A stretch of 64,000 nucleotides of DNA from NCBI GenBank assembly GCA_964023275.1, contig OZ029913.1, positions 57,761,858 through 57,825,857 of the forward strand. Reading direction: 5' to 3'. Positions 32,101 to 46,600 of this stretch are shown here, in pieces (position 1 is the first letter of the stretch; each line of letters starts with the position of its first letter). The translations under genes were made by a program, and so were the position numbers. The DNA comes from Norana najaformis (Eukaryota; Annelida; Clitellata; Crassiclitellata; Hormogastridae). The notes beneath the pieces were generated by a model. The model was not told the origin of the DNA. It worked only from the letters and a program-made list of their open reading frames with translations, and did no database searches.

Positions 32101-34580
32101 AAGCAGCATTTTAAGTGGTTCAATAAATCTTACTACGCAATCTGGTCCCCACTGAAATTAAGTTTTTAAAGCAGCACTTTAAGTGGTTCACTGAAAGTTT
32201 GGTGTAAATGAAGGAAAAAATTGCCATTTCTATTATCAAATTTAAACGAACAGATATATAACTATTACAACTACTAACAATAATATAACTAAATGCTATT
32301 ACTAGTAGCTGACAATTCGTTATCAGTCTGACTAGAACCAGTCGTTGCTTTTAAATTTTTGGACAAGTCTTTCTACAAATGCATTGTTTTAACACATAAA
32401 TAATAAGTTTTCTTACATAAATTTACGAGTCTGTCAATTTCATGGTTTTGTGTGCTAGGTGCAATAAGTTTAATTTTACACTTGCACTCAGATTTAAGAC
32501 TTTGGCCCCATTTTGGTTTACAAAGCATGCTGGTGGAAAATGCAAAATCGCTTGTAATTTGGTTTCCATGGCCAAATCCTGTTATCTTACAAACCTGATA
32601 TCAGAAAGCTCGTCAAGCCCTGGGTCTCTTAGCTGTGGAAGGCCCTCAGTAACAAATGTCAACAACAACAGTCTAATCACTTTGCTGATGATAACTCATA
32701 AGACAAATGCATCTGTCATTACTAACCTGTCGTAATGTGGAATTCTGAGGGCCAACAACTGTACACGCGACTTCATAGTATTGCACCAGGTGAGAGTTCA
32801 CGGAAGGAGCAAGCCACATAACCGATACAACCCAGCTAACAGAGACTGTCAGGTTCAGTGGCCGACTTGGCAAGGTGTCTGAAATATCATAGAGACCATA
32901 CCAATTACAGTGCTGATACACTTTGCTGTTGCAGCCTGTGAGCATGGCCAAAAAGCATTTGGTACACAGTGGGTAAAGTGTAGCATTCAGAGAGTAGTGT
33001 AACTACAAACTAGAAAAGTAACTGCAACTTAAAGCATTGCAACAACTAAATCGTGCTCGAGAGCTTATTTATTTAGTTTAGTACTGCAATTCACCTTTGT
33101 TTTGATGCTAGTGAAGTATTATTATTATTATTATTACGAAAATTTGTAATGCACGCAAAGTCACACCAAAATGCGAATCGGAGGCGCGGATAGTCAGTCG
33201 CCAGGTGAAACAGTTAGATATCCAGCTGTTTGAAAGCCAGTGAGAAATGGTGATTTTTTAGGCATTTCTTGAAAGTAAGAAAGTATCTCATATCCCACAA
33301 GTGAGGCGTAGGGGAGGCACTCATTTCCTTTACTTTACGCCCTTGAGCCAGCAATGTACGAATCCCAAGGTCCTGGACATAGGGCTAGCACATCGCAGGA
33401 ATTGCCACTTACTTTCCAGCTGCTACCTGTGTTTTGCTGGTAGATATGCAAGCAATTAATAAATGATTACGTCCCTCTAACTTTTCTTATGATGTGAATG
33501 AAGCCAAATCCTACCGTGACCCATTTCCATGCAGTCAACGATTTCAGAGACATGTGCAAGACAGGTCATGTCAACCGGCGTTGGCACAATGCCAGAGCAA
33601 AGGGAAAGGCAACGACTGGGAATCTGACGACTGGCACAACATTTGGAATGATTACGACCATCTACACAACAAAATGCGACCATCAAAACAACTATGTACA
33701 ATTGTGCATACGTATATATATGTGCATTTGTGTGTTTACATGTACGTATGTGTATGTATGTATATATGCATGTATGTATGTATGGTATAGATGTATTGAT
33801 ACATGATGTATAAATGTATCAGTGCTCTGAGACGTTCTCAAAAGGCATTGTATAAATATGACCAAACACTTTTAAAATAAATGAGAAACAACACATGAAG
33901 TTGCCATTAGATAAAACAAAAATTACAAAATATAATAATATATAGCTACTGCACATAAAGGCAGAACAAGATTAATAACACTTTAAAAAGTTTGACATAA
34001 GATACAAAAAACATGCACACGAAATACTGAGATTAAGAAATTAATATTAAATAATTAAATAATATTAATTAATTAATATTAAGAAATATTAAGGTCCTGT
34101 GAGCCGACCTACCCGCACTACATTCCACCATTTTCGGAACGTCTGGAATGCACTGCAGTCGCTTCCACCGAATGGCGGTCAGATCAACATCGAATATGCA
34201 AGCGGATATACAGCTCAGGGAAACGTCTTTCTGAAGACAGCAGGCTGCAACATACGCATCAACGCAAGAACGTGGCATTCAGGGAGCACAGAGTGGTTGT
34301 AGAAGATGTGGGGTGGGATTGAAAGGGAACCATCAGCCTCAGTTGGTTCAACATTATGCATCCCATGCCAATGTAAAGTTTAAAGTTAAATTTCATTTCA
34401 TAAAATATATGTTCATTTTTATTTCATATATATATATTATATATATATATACCTACGGGCTCTCGGCCCATGGACCATGATGATGATATACGAAATAAAA
34501 ATGAACTTCAAACTTTACATAGACATGGGATGCATAATGTTGAACCAACTGAAGCTGATGTATATGTATGTGTTTGTATG

Positions 34581-34636
<56 letters not shown>

Positions 34637-37600
34637 CAAACATAGTCCTCTGCTTGAAATCCTTAACTGGCTGATGCACAAGAAACATTTTCAGCTGAAC
34701 TTAAGGATGCATCTTTTCACCACTGTTAGATAGCCATGTTCCAGCACTTTTGACAGACAGTAAAAGGCACTAAATAAAAGCAAACCAAACTTCAGCAGAA
34801 CTCAGTTTGCACTAAACTAAACTGTACAACAACCAAATGCTTTCACAGCACAGCTACAACATAACACACTTCTAAACGTAATTGTAATTGCAACTTATTC
34901 AGCCCAAGTCTGCACAAACACCTCATGATACGTAAAAACACCATACAACCAATTGAAGAAACATTTGTTTACTAACCGACAACATTTTCAACTCTTGGGG
35001 GAAATGGAGGAGGCTGCGGGCGAAGCGTAATACCAGGAGCTAAAATGTTAAATTCAACATTAAATTCCTTAAATTCAATGTTAAATTCCTTAATACAACC
35101 ATTAATGATAGCCCTAATCAGTGCTTTATAGGTCAAATCATATTATCATTCTTCGTTACCCAAAAATGTTTAATAGTGTTGAAAACTTGTCATCATTCCC
35201 ATCACTACTAAAATTCAGACTTACATGGCATCGCAAAAAAAGTTAGTACACATGAACATCTGGTTCTGTCTTAGTGAGTTTAGTCGTTTACAACGGGATG
35301 GAATGAGACATCACAAAACACATAAATCGCAAAACACAAATCGCAAAAAGCAGTGACAGAAAAGTATTTAGCTGAAGGTAGAGCGTTTCACTGCTGAAAA
35401 CACACAACAACTCAACACAGGGCAAACAGAACAATTAATTATGTATGTATGAATACGGACCTTAATACAGCACCTTTTAAGACACTCTCAAAGGCGCTAA
35501 AACATGACTACCAGGGAGACACAAAAAGGTGCATTTTACAATAAGCGGAAAATGATTCTTGCTCTGCTCATACCTGTGAGCATCACATATCCAGTGACGC
35601 TGGCAAAGTCATTACTTCCGCGACACGTGTACCAGTCATAGTCATCAGCCGTGACTTGATTTATACTGAGCTGGGCGACGACGATGCCCTCGTCTTCATG
35701 AACGTAAGTGGCAGTCGTGAAGCGGCTGCCATTGCCATGGTTTGGCCAGAGGGGTTTACCACTCATTCGCTGCCACTCCACGGCATCTGGATAGCCAAGA
35801 AAGTGGCAGTCCAGGTGAGCCATCTGGTCTTTGCCAGCTTCCACCTCAACATTCTGAAACCTTGGTTCAACGTCAGGTGCATCTAAATTCAAAAACAAAA
35901 ACTGTTTTCTGTTTATTCGTAGTTGCAATGTAATCACAGTCATACATTTATACCCTCAAGAAAAACTCCTCAAAACCACAGTGGTTTCAATCGCACATGG
36001 GAAAGAAGCTCATTTTACAAGTTATTACAGAAGTTTCAGACTAGGAGCTGACAACACATTATGGAAGTCCTGGATTGGGAACAACTTTTGAGTAACAACA
36101 AGGTGTGTTTTAATGAGATCTCAGTTACTGTTATTATTATTATTTCTATTATTATTATTATTATTATTATAATTATTATTATGACAATTTTACAAATTTA
36201 TTTTATAGTAATGAAGGTAAGCACATGACCTAAAACATTTTAACTTTAACATAACAGAAGATATTCCCAACTAAACAGAGATAAAAAGATCGTTATACTC
36301 TACAGAATCAAAAAATTTATTACTGTTAAGATTATTATTAATGTCATAAACTATTGCTGTTATTATTACAATTATTAATATTATTAATAATTACTGCAAT
36401 CACAGTTCTTGGTTTTGATACTTCAGTCTTGAGACTATCTAATGACCTATTTAAAAAACCCTTGGTATAGTCCCCTCGTTACAACTAGGAAATTAAGCAC
36501 TTCTCGCTGTACCACAATCTCTCATCATTCTTGATTGTATCTCTACCACTCTCTTAATATCATAACTAGAAATCCATCATAGACCCGTATCTCAGAAGAA
36601 GAGCCGTACATTGAATTCGGAGGATGATGTCCGCAGAATCGACGTTTCTCTCGCGAACGACACACGTGTACCGACCTCCATCCTCCTCCGTAGCTGCATC
36701 AATCTCAAAGATGCTGCCATCTAACTGCTTGTTACGATGTAACCAGTATACTGATGACCCTCCAGAGCTGAAACACCGCAGGGTGACCCTTGACCCGATG
36801 GATATGAAACCCTCAGGATCTTGCTGCACAGTTGGCAGATTGGAATCTAAACAGTAAACTTGGTGTACATGTCACATGCAATCATACATATGTATTGTGA
36901 CATGGCATTACGTAAAGCCATCGCAGAACCCTTACACACTGACCATCTATTAATTGTGCGTCATGATAATGGCTCTACAGAAGTCATTAGATTAGTTGAA
37001 TGATTCATTCATTTCTTATGGCTGTTTCATTCTCTGACATATCAAATGGTTCACTGACTTTATATGACTACTTAGGTCTCCAATATGTTAATTGGTTTGT
37101 TGGCTTTTTATGATGCCATCCAGCGACTCAGTCTCCATCATGATATTAGTGTCAGGATGGGGGCAGGTCCCACTAACTTACGTAATTGATTATATATGGG
37201 GCAGGAAGACAGTCTGGGAGAGAGTCGAAGTTATGGCGGTGTGAAAAGCCGTTGAAAAGACACAATGTGAGAAGCAACTTATGAAATTTTAATTATGACT
37301 TGTTTCTGAGTGTTGACAGAGAGTGACTAGCTTGCTATAATTAGTAAAGGTAATCATCAGTTGGAAATGAAAGCAGTCAAGACTTACTGTCAGAGGAAGT
37401 GAAGACGGTGAGCGTAACAGAGTGTCGACAGAGAGTGACTAGCTCGCTATAATTAGTAAAGGTAATCATCAGTTGGAAATGAAAGCAGTCAAGACTTACT
37501 GTCAGAGGAAGTGAAGACGGTGAGCATAACAGAGTGTCGACAGAGAGTGACTAGCTCGCTATAATTAGTAAAGGTAATCATCAGTTGGAAATGAAAGCAG

Positions 37601-40600
37601 TCAAGACTTACTGTCAGAGGAAGTGAAGACGGTGAGCGTAACAGAGTGTCGACAGAGAGTGACTAGCTCGCTATAATTAGTAAAGGTAATCATCAGTTGG
37701 AAATGAAAGCAGTCAAGACTTACTGTCAGAGGAAGTGAAGACGGTGAGCGTAACAGAGTGTCGACAGAGAGTGACTAGCTCGCTATAATTAGTAACGGTA
37801 ATCATCAGTTGGAAATGAAAGCAGTCAAGACTTACTGTCAGAGGAAGTGAAGACGGTGAGCGTAACAGTCGGCAAACTACAAGATCCAAAGGTGTTTTCA
37901 GCGACCAGAAAGGCATCGTACTGACAGAGTGGTTTCAGATTCGTCAGTCGATACGGACTCCGTACATTCTAAACAAAAATACAACCAAGCCACCCAACTC
38001 ACTCACCCTCTTTGCACCGTTGCAAATCTCACAACCAAATGACGCCACCGCTTCACCAAATACTAAACTTCTCAACAGCAGAGTATCCTAATAACGACCT
38101 GTGACATGAACTCCTTGACCTTGCTGTGCCTCTTTTCCATAAGCGCTTGAAGACCATTCAGTCGTGGTTTGTTGCTGTTTAGCCAGGCGAGCCCCGATGA
38201 GTTTACGCTTAAAGCGGCGCTATATAAATCTGCAATTACAACTACAATTACTTTTACAGTTGCAATCATTCCTATGTCTTGCATTATTTGTGCACCCTAA
38301 ACAAGCATCCACACGACCTACTATCATCATCCAGGGTCATAATCGTGCTCATATCAAAGTACATAGTCACCCTAATCTCCCCATGTCGTTCATTCACTGA
38401 GTACTTAATCGTCCAGATCACCACTTATCATTAATACACCCTAAACAAACAACTTAGTCTGAGGCAAACAAATCATGACTAAATGACAGCCCAATCAATC
38501 AATCATTCAACCAATCAGTCAATCGATCATCATTCTTCTTCTTCGTCTTTAGGTTCTCTGCTCTCAGGCAGGTTCAAACGTCCGATGATGCTACTCCTCT
38601 TGGTGCTGACCTTCTTTCAGCCAACCAATTATCAGTATGTCCTGCTTGCTAATGAATTTGATATTCGATTAGAGAACATCAACTGCTTTTCCAAGATTTC
38701 TAATCTATTATAACTTCCAGACAATAACAAAGTCAACTGAATTGTACCTGAATCTCTTTCCACAACCCTTCCCTTTCTGCATAGGAGTTGGTACTAAAGC
38801 AGGTCATTTAATTCATCATCTTCCTTGATTTGCCGACCATAAAATTTCCCAAGAAACATTTCAATTTCCAGCAAATCTGATCACAATAAGGTAACAGTAT
38901 AAATTTGGATTTTTAAAGTTTTCCCAGAACAAACTTCTCAGTAAACCAATAAAAATACTTTAAGATGTCACAGCAAAAAATAATGTACCATAATGCAGCA
39001 TGGAGTCAACAGAGTTCAACAGAAATGACATTGTTAGTGACGGAACCCTAACAAAAAGAAAAGTAAATAAATCAGTAAATAAGAATTACCGGAATCGTGT
39101 ATGTTGTATTATCCGATCGACTTGTGTAGTAGAGATTGTAAATAACGGGCGCAAAAGTTTGCGGAGGTTCGCGCCACGTAAACACGATGTGCTTTGAACC
39201 AATCTCGGTGTAACTAAACTGGTAAGGAGGACTTGGCAAGTTCTCTGAAGAAAACATTCAACAGTTGCACTTGGCATCTGTGTGTGTACACCAACATTTA
39301 ATAGCACTTCTAAGAATGTCCACAAAGCATTCATCACTAGCAGAAATAAATTCCAATTTCGGAAGAATGACAAGTTTGTCTATTGTGAAAAGATAGCTTA
39401 GCACAGTCTGAAAAGTTATTCAGTGGCTGGCATTCATAGATACACCTGTCAGATTTTGACTGAGCTTCTCCTGTGGATTGCAGTTTGATTAAGATTTCAC
39501 TTGAAGCTACCATCCATTGAAGCCCTGTGAATTATGATAATGGTGCTACAGAAGTTATTAGATTAAATTAGATATACACAAACCATCGAAAGAAACTGCA
39601 ATGACAGCTGATACAAATTTCAGTCTCTAAAACATATTGTGCTACAAGAAGAATAATATGCTGATAAAGCACTCACTGTTCGGTCTGAGTAGTTCGACAC
39701 AACTATGAATCAAAATAATTCAAAGACAACTATGCATTTGGCCAGATTAGCTTTAAATTCTATTAATCAGGCCCACTCAGGCCAGGTTAGACAGCAAAAT
39801 AATAATTCAAAGTGTACTATGATTGGGTCAGCTCACCAAAGTCGTCATGGAAGCAGGCAAAGATCTGTGTGATAAAGGAGACACAGATGACACCTGGGAA
39901 GCTGTTGACTTCCGGCAAGCCTCGGCAGTAGGTGTGGCAGTGACTGGGAATGTTCATGCGACTACAGCACTGCGTGTGGTCCTCGTTGCCTGCACAAGAC
40001 AAACAATGCAATCATTTAACACGTAACATATTAAAAGCCGATTAGAAACGAAAATAAGAAAGCTGGTGTCAATAGCTAAATGCAATTATTAATTCTTAAT
40101 TATTCAGCTACATACAAACATAGTGTATGCACATATCAAATGAAAATATGGACTAGGCATCAGTATCGTTAATATTATGATTAGAAATATTAATATGAAT
40201 GTCAAAAGGTGCAAACAAACCCCTAAACACTGAAGCCATATTTTAGACAATTCTTTTATTAGCTGGTTATGAAGTATTTTTAATAAGCATATTTAATAAG
40301 CATTTTTAAGACAAGATCTCGAAAGAACATTTCTTTCTCTTCTTCACTTCCTCTCCTCTTCTTCTCCAATTTCTTCTTTATCGCCTTCTTTTGCTTCAGC
40401 GGTGCTCAGCCTTCGGCAGGTCCAGGAATCCAACGACACCATTCTTCTGTTCTTTTAGTTGTCCCTCAATCTGCATTTTGTTCAGCATTCAGTCCAACAG
40501 TTTCAAGCAGCATGATGGAGTAATATTGGTTTATCCAATGAAGCCTTCAAATTGTGAGGTTTTTAAAAGGTGCTATATAAATAGCCAGATACATACATAC

Positions 40601-43600
40601 ATAGATACACACATACATACATAATAGGCAGTGGGTATTGTTGAAGAACCATTCTGTCCCTGCTCAACTACATAGCATTAACCATATCATGCCAACAACA
40701 TCACATTAAAACAAGACTTGGTTACTGAGGATAAAATGCAATAGGAACATGCATACCTGCAGCACACTGGATGATCTTGGTAAGATCACGGCCACATTCA
40801 TGCAATCCAATTTCATCGGTTCCCCCACAAAGAGGCAAGCACAAATCGCTTACTTGCTTTTCTCTACAGCAACCTACAAATTACGCATACAGTCAGTCTG
40901 GAGTGGGATCAAAACTTTGAGAAAATGTCCCTCAGGTGATTTACTTTTTGTGTGAATAGATATCTAGCAATAAATACATTAATGTTTAAGCATAAAATGG
41001 TAAATCATTAAACTTCCCGTATTATGGACTCATGATAGACTGGCCATAGGTAAATTATTCCGCTTATGCAGTTCTGTTGTTAGGAAGGAAATTATGATGA
41101 ATAACACAGATTTGTTCGAGTTTCATCGTTATTTGAGTTTTACTGTTAACAGCTGTGTTAGTTTCTGTTGATCCCTTTCAACCTGTGCCAAACTTTAAGA
41201 AACAGTGGATTTCCATTCGATTGAAGAGGACAAACTTGCACTTACATGAAATGTTTATTTTTAATAAATAAAATTATGCAAATTCATCTGAACCTAAGAT
41301 TTACAGATATACCACACTTTGTGCTTGGTTTTTAAAAGGTGCTATATAAATAGCAATTAATTGTTACAAATTTTAATAATAATAATAATAATAATAAATT
41401 GTCTCCTGATTTGCAATGGGGTGCCAAAATGAGGTGCCACGTTCAAAACCAGCTTGTTTCAGAAGCAAATTCCAAACGGCAAATCCCAAGCTTTAATGAT
41501 ACCAAAGTCAAACTACAATTTTTTAAAACATAAACCTTACCAGTTATATCCTTTTTAATGTTGATTTTCCTTTTCAGATTCACTAAAAACAGAAAGAATT
41601 TTGATTTTTGAAGTTTTGTCACACCGTAACATCTGAGCACATGCATTTACATCAATGTTTTCATCTGTAAGACTATCACTAACCATATACATTGTATCTG
41701 GAATTTAAAAACATACGCACACACAAACATACGCACACAAAAACACCGTCAATTGTTTCAAAGGTAAGATCACAGTGCCACACAACAGTGGTCTATTTGG
41801 TACTGTCTTGTGTCTGTATCCAACAATTGCAGGTTTGAGCCTGCAGAGCTAACTCTGTTTAATTACCCTGCACACGTTGTTTGTGCACCCTGCTTAGACC
41901 TCAGATTCAGATTTACTGATCCGCACACATAATAAGTGGCATAAATTAATAAATAAAATAAATAATTAGACCTCATGAATACGTGACACTTTACAAATTT
42001 GATCAAATTGATCCCTTGCATTTTTATCATACATTTCAAATTTGATCACTGATACACATGGCAGCCTTCACTTCAGTCACGTGAATATATGAAAATTTTA
42101 AAATCAATCATATGAACACCTGGAAACCTTTGAACTGGATCTGATGCATACCTGGCATTGTCCTGCAACTTAATTCAGGAGTTGGCAGACCCATGCCCCG
42201 CTCACTCTCTGCCAGCACCCTGACTGAATACGAAGTGTCAGACAGGAGATTTTGAAGGATAACTGACAAACTGCCAACAGTTACCTACAAGCATAAATGA
42301 ACATGGTTGCTGGAGTCCTCTATGTTTACATGATTCTGAACATTTGGTTAGCATCCTTCAGGACTATTAAGAGATTTAGGTTGTGTTTGATTCCGTCAAA
42401 ATCCGTGAATAGAACTTCAGAGAGGCTCTTGAGGGCGCTGTATAAAAACCTAGTCTTAATCGGAGTTAAATCTTCTGTTGCTCTGTATTATGAACTTCTT
42501 AACTATATAACTATTTTCTTTTTTTATAAAAAATAATTTTTAAAAGTTGGACTTTCAGACTGTTTTTTTACATTGTTGCATGACCTTGCATTGTATTTCT
42601 GTGTATGTATTGTTGTTGCAAAGCGTGGCTGTTTGTCTCACACTAATAAAAAGATTACTTACTTACTCCCTTTTACATACTGGAAAAGGTGCATTACTCC
42701 TGTGATTTAGAAACACATAACAAATTGTCGTTAGAACTTGCCAGTATTTTCAGTAAAGTTATTTATACACGTGACCTTGCACGTATAAATCTGCACTTAG
42801 CTTCTTCTTAAACAGCTCACTGTAGATTAAATTTGATTACTGGTGTGAATTTAGTGATAAGCAGCACAGAAACTGCTTGGTTCCAACACTGAATGTCTAG
42901 ATCTTGAACTGTAAGAAGCCTTTTTATAATGCCTGTATGATAAATTTAAAAATGCGCTCTTAAAACTTGCTTATTCACAACAGAAAACTTAAGTTTACAA
43001 ATTACAAGGCAAATGGCAATATAAAATGATGATTTAGCATGAAAAGCAATATTCCTACCAAATTCCACGATGATGTCGAATTACTCGGACGATATCTGAT
43101 GATGTACCGTTTGACTAGCTGAGTGTTTCTCAATGGTACTCGCCATCTTAAAATGATCGTATGCGCCGTCCTGTTGACCACAGTCAATTCCATTGGCATA
43201 GATGGCAGCACTGTTCAACCAGCAAGACACAACCATGTTTGGAAGCATTCACGATCAGTGTTCAGTCAGTTTTGCTTAAGCTGCTCCTATTTAGATCTGT
43301 CAGTTAATTGTGCATGCATGCCTTTCAGAGGCACTCAAGCACATTTATCTGACAGCTATCTCAAGCACATATAAATATTAACACATAAATATTAACATAT
43401 AAATGTTAACATATAAATATTTTCTTACATTATGTTAATACTAACACTTGGCATCAGTCATATTCTTGTATCTGAATCTAAGTTATAAAGAGTCACTGGA
43501 CTGCCAATACCCAAAGTAGTTATCATGGGGTTCTTAAAAGGATCAATACAAATATCCAGATACAAGCATACATAAATAACACATCTAGGCACCCACTGCA

Positions 43601-46600
43601 CGTACAGTAATTTAAAATTATTGGAATTGTATAATTCTACTCGTGTGTTGAAACCTGCAGCGGCAGCTTACTTGTTAGGCTGTCGGTTGATGACCAAGTG
43701 GAGTGCGTTGAAGGAAGGAAAGCAACAGATGCTGGCTCAAAATCTTAAAATACAGAAGAAAACCTTGTTATGCTCAAAAAAATTCACACGCAATGAAAAA
43801 AGATTCCCCTGAATGAATTTATACTATTTACAATGATCCCAATCATAGCTGTTTATCATTGCTTCTAATCATAGATTTAAATCGTTGCTTTTAAAAGTTT
43901 TGACAACAGGCTAATCACCCATGCACACAGCAAGAAACACTCAAATGGTTAATCTATTAGTCTGGTTGTTCGGTTAATCTGTTCACAATAAGCACTTATA
44001 AAAATAATTTAGTCAACTCAACCAAATAAAAATAATTTATCAGTAGTAGTAGTAATAAAAATGGCCTCTGAAGTAAACACGTATGCATACCAGCCACATA
44101 AATGAAAAACAGTCAAGTTCACATACCAGACAGCAACCACAAGAAAACTTAGTATCAACATCATGTACCTAGGAACACTCACCTCTTTCGACAATCCACA
44201 GTATCTCTTAATCTTAATAAGAGATTAAGAGAGATTTAACATGCCAACATCAAGCTCATACAGTCAAGATTACGCAAAAAGTAGGATTAATCAATCACCT
44301 TGCCTCACATTACTTCAGCTTACCAACTCCCTACCCTTACATAAATCAGTTTACCATTATTACCTCATCAAACACCCTCAAACCCTCAGTATCTGCTGAA
44401 TTAATCAACTACCTTGCCTCACCATACTCCCACCTATCATTTTGATGTATGAGAAATCCCCAAAATTTCCAATTCATTATAATCCCTCCCTGACAACCAA
44501 TAGTAGAAAGAGATGCTCACTGTGTGCCCAGTAAGTAAGGAAAACAACGGCAGGCGACGGCAGACTGGTTCCACGGTCTCCCACTGATGCTACAGCAACC
44601 TCATACAGAGTTGATGGCAACAGACCCGACAGTGTGCAATTAGGGCTGTACGAAGAAACCTGCAAGAGACGAGATTGTGTTTTTTAACGATCATGTTGGT
44701 TTTCTAAATCGTACAAGGGTTCCCTGGCCTCAGGTTCATATGACATGCTAAGCCTCGTTGCTCCTGGAATTACGGCTGTTCCATGAGTGATAAGTGCCCT
44801 TGGGAAGTGCATTTTGGCTGCACGGCTAAGGCCGTGGTACTCCTAACATCTGGTTTTGCCGAATTCCTCAAGTCATTCTTATGCAACATCATGATTTATC
44901 AGTGTGTAGGAGGATTCTGCCCACAGGAGTGATTCCCTGTCTTCGCAAACCACCTGCTGAAATTCAAACTGACTTCTAGCCCAGGCAGCCATGTTTACAT
45001 GTTCACTGGGTCCACAGCAGGAGCTGGTTCAGGTCCACAGCTGGCTCATACTGTGCCACTGTTGGCAACTGGCGGCCAGTTATGGGCCCCAGTGGGCCCA
45101 ATGAACGTGGCTGTCAGATGGCTTGGTTATGGCACATCAATATACCACTTTTAGAGACTCCTATAGAATGCAATATAAATGCCCAGAAACTTACACAAAC
45201 ATACACACAGGCATACACATATACATATGCACAAATATACAAACATAGATATATTCATATATAAAAGCAAAACTTACCACCAAGCCAGAAATCAGACTAC
45301 AATATGATCACTACAACCAAAGATCCTAAGTATTCATTAGCAAAGACTAACATTGAAACTGAAACTAAAACTAAGCTAAACCAATAACTAATATTATGTA
45401 AAAATATAATTACACTGGAACCTACTCATGATGCTACCAACCACCTATGGGAAACTTATTCATTACTGTTCTGTAACTCAATGAGTTTCTATAGTTGAAT
45501 CAAATTTGAGGTCCAAGTTCCAGTCACAGTGTATTAGAATTCATCTTCAAATGAATGTGCAAAGAGAAGATTCCGGTGTAAAGAATCATATCACTGAAAC
45601 TATTTAGAGGTTCCCAAAGGCGCTATATAAATCTCCATATAAACACAACGAGATATCACAGAGGAATTGTGAGAAGAAGTCTGTAAGCAACAGGTGTTCG
45701 AAAACAATTCATCTGTCACATCAACCAACATCCTAAAAAACAAGTGACAAATCACAGTAACATATCCTATTGCCATCTGCTAGATAATTATGTCTAGTTA
45801 CTACAACGGGCCACAACAATGTCTGGCAATAATGCATTCTGAATGTGCTTTAGCACCAGACAGTGATTATATTTCTGTCTGGTATTTCCAAACATTAGTT
45901 TAACAGAACAGGGTGAATGACAAACAGTAATTCCATACCAGCGTGTACAGTGGTTCACCATGCTGCCTGTAGCGCACCATGTAATGCCTGACTTTGTCAG
46001 CTCCAACCTTTGGAGGATTCCATCGAATAGCGGCTGAAGTTGAAGCCACAGAGACAAGAACGACATTTGCCGGATGTCCAGGAATGTTTTCTGACAACAT
46101 TTAAACATTAACATGAAAATACATTCTATTAATGTTCTTATTTGGAAGTCTTCAGTTGCCCATAAAAACATTTCCTTTTTTAAACTGTGTCAGTTGCAAA
46201 AAATCTAACACCAAACATAGTTGCTGTATAACAATGAAAGTTTAAGTAGATAATTATGTCTAGTTACTACAACGGGCCACAACAATGTCTGGCAATAATG
46301 CATTCTGAATGTGCTTTAGCACCAGACAGTGATTACATTTTTATATTGCTAGTACTCATCAGCAAAAATTTATAAATATCAGCAATTACACTTTATTTGG
46401 TTAGATTCTTCCAGTCTTCAATAACCTTCAACTAGCGCATACTCATTTTAAGCACAACTGAAGCAAATTATAATTAACCTCTGGTTGAAACGAAGCTACC
46501 ATTTTACCAGCATACAGAAACCTGAATAATATAGACAACTGTCACTTAGCATTTCACTGCTGATAGAAATGCAGACCCACGCAGGACTTTCAAACTTTTT

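Noticed and set aside
29081..32190. CRISPR-like regular array
   Set aside because: Units are contiguous 62-bp tandem repeats with no unique spacers, inside an animal intron.
33494..33806. Plus-strand ORFs of about 100 codons
   Set aside because: They lie opposite the DB8 exon and run into a (TATG)n array.
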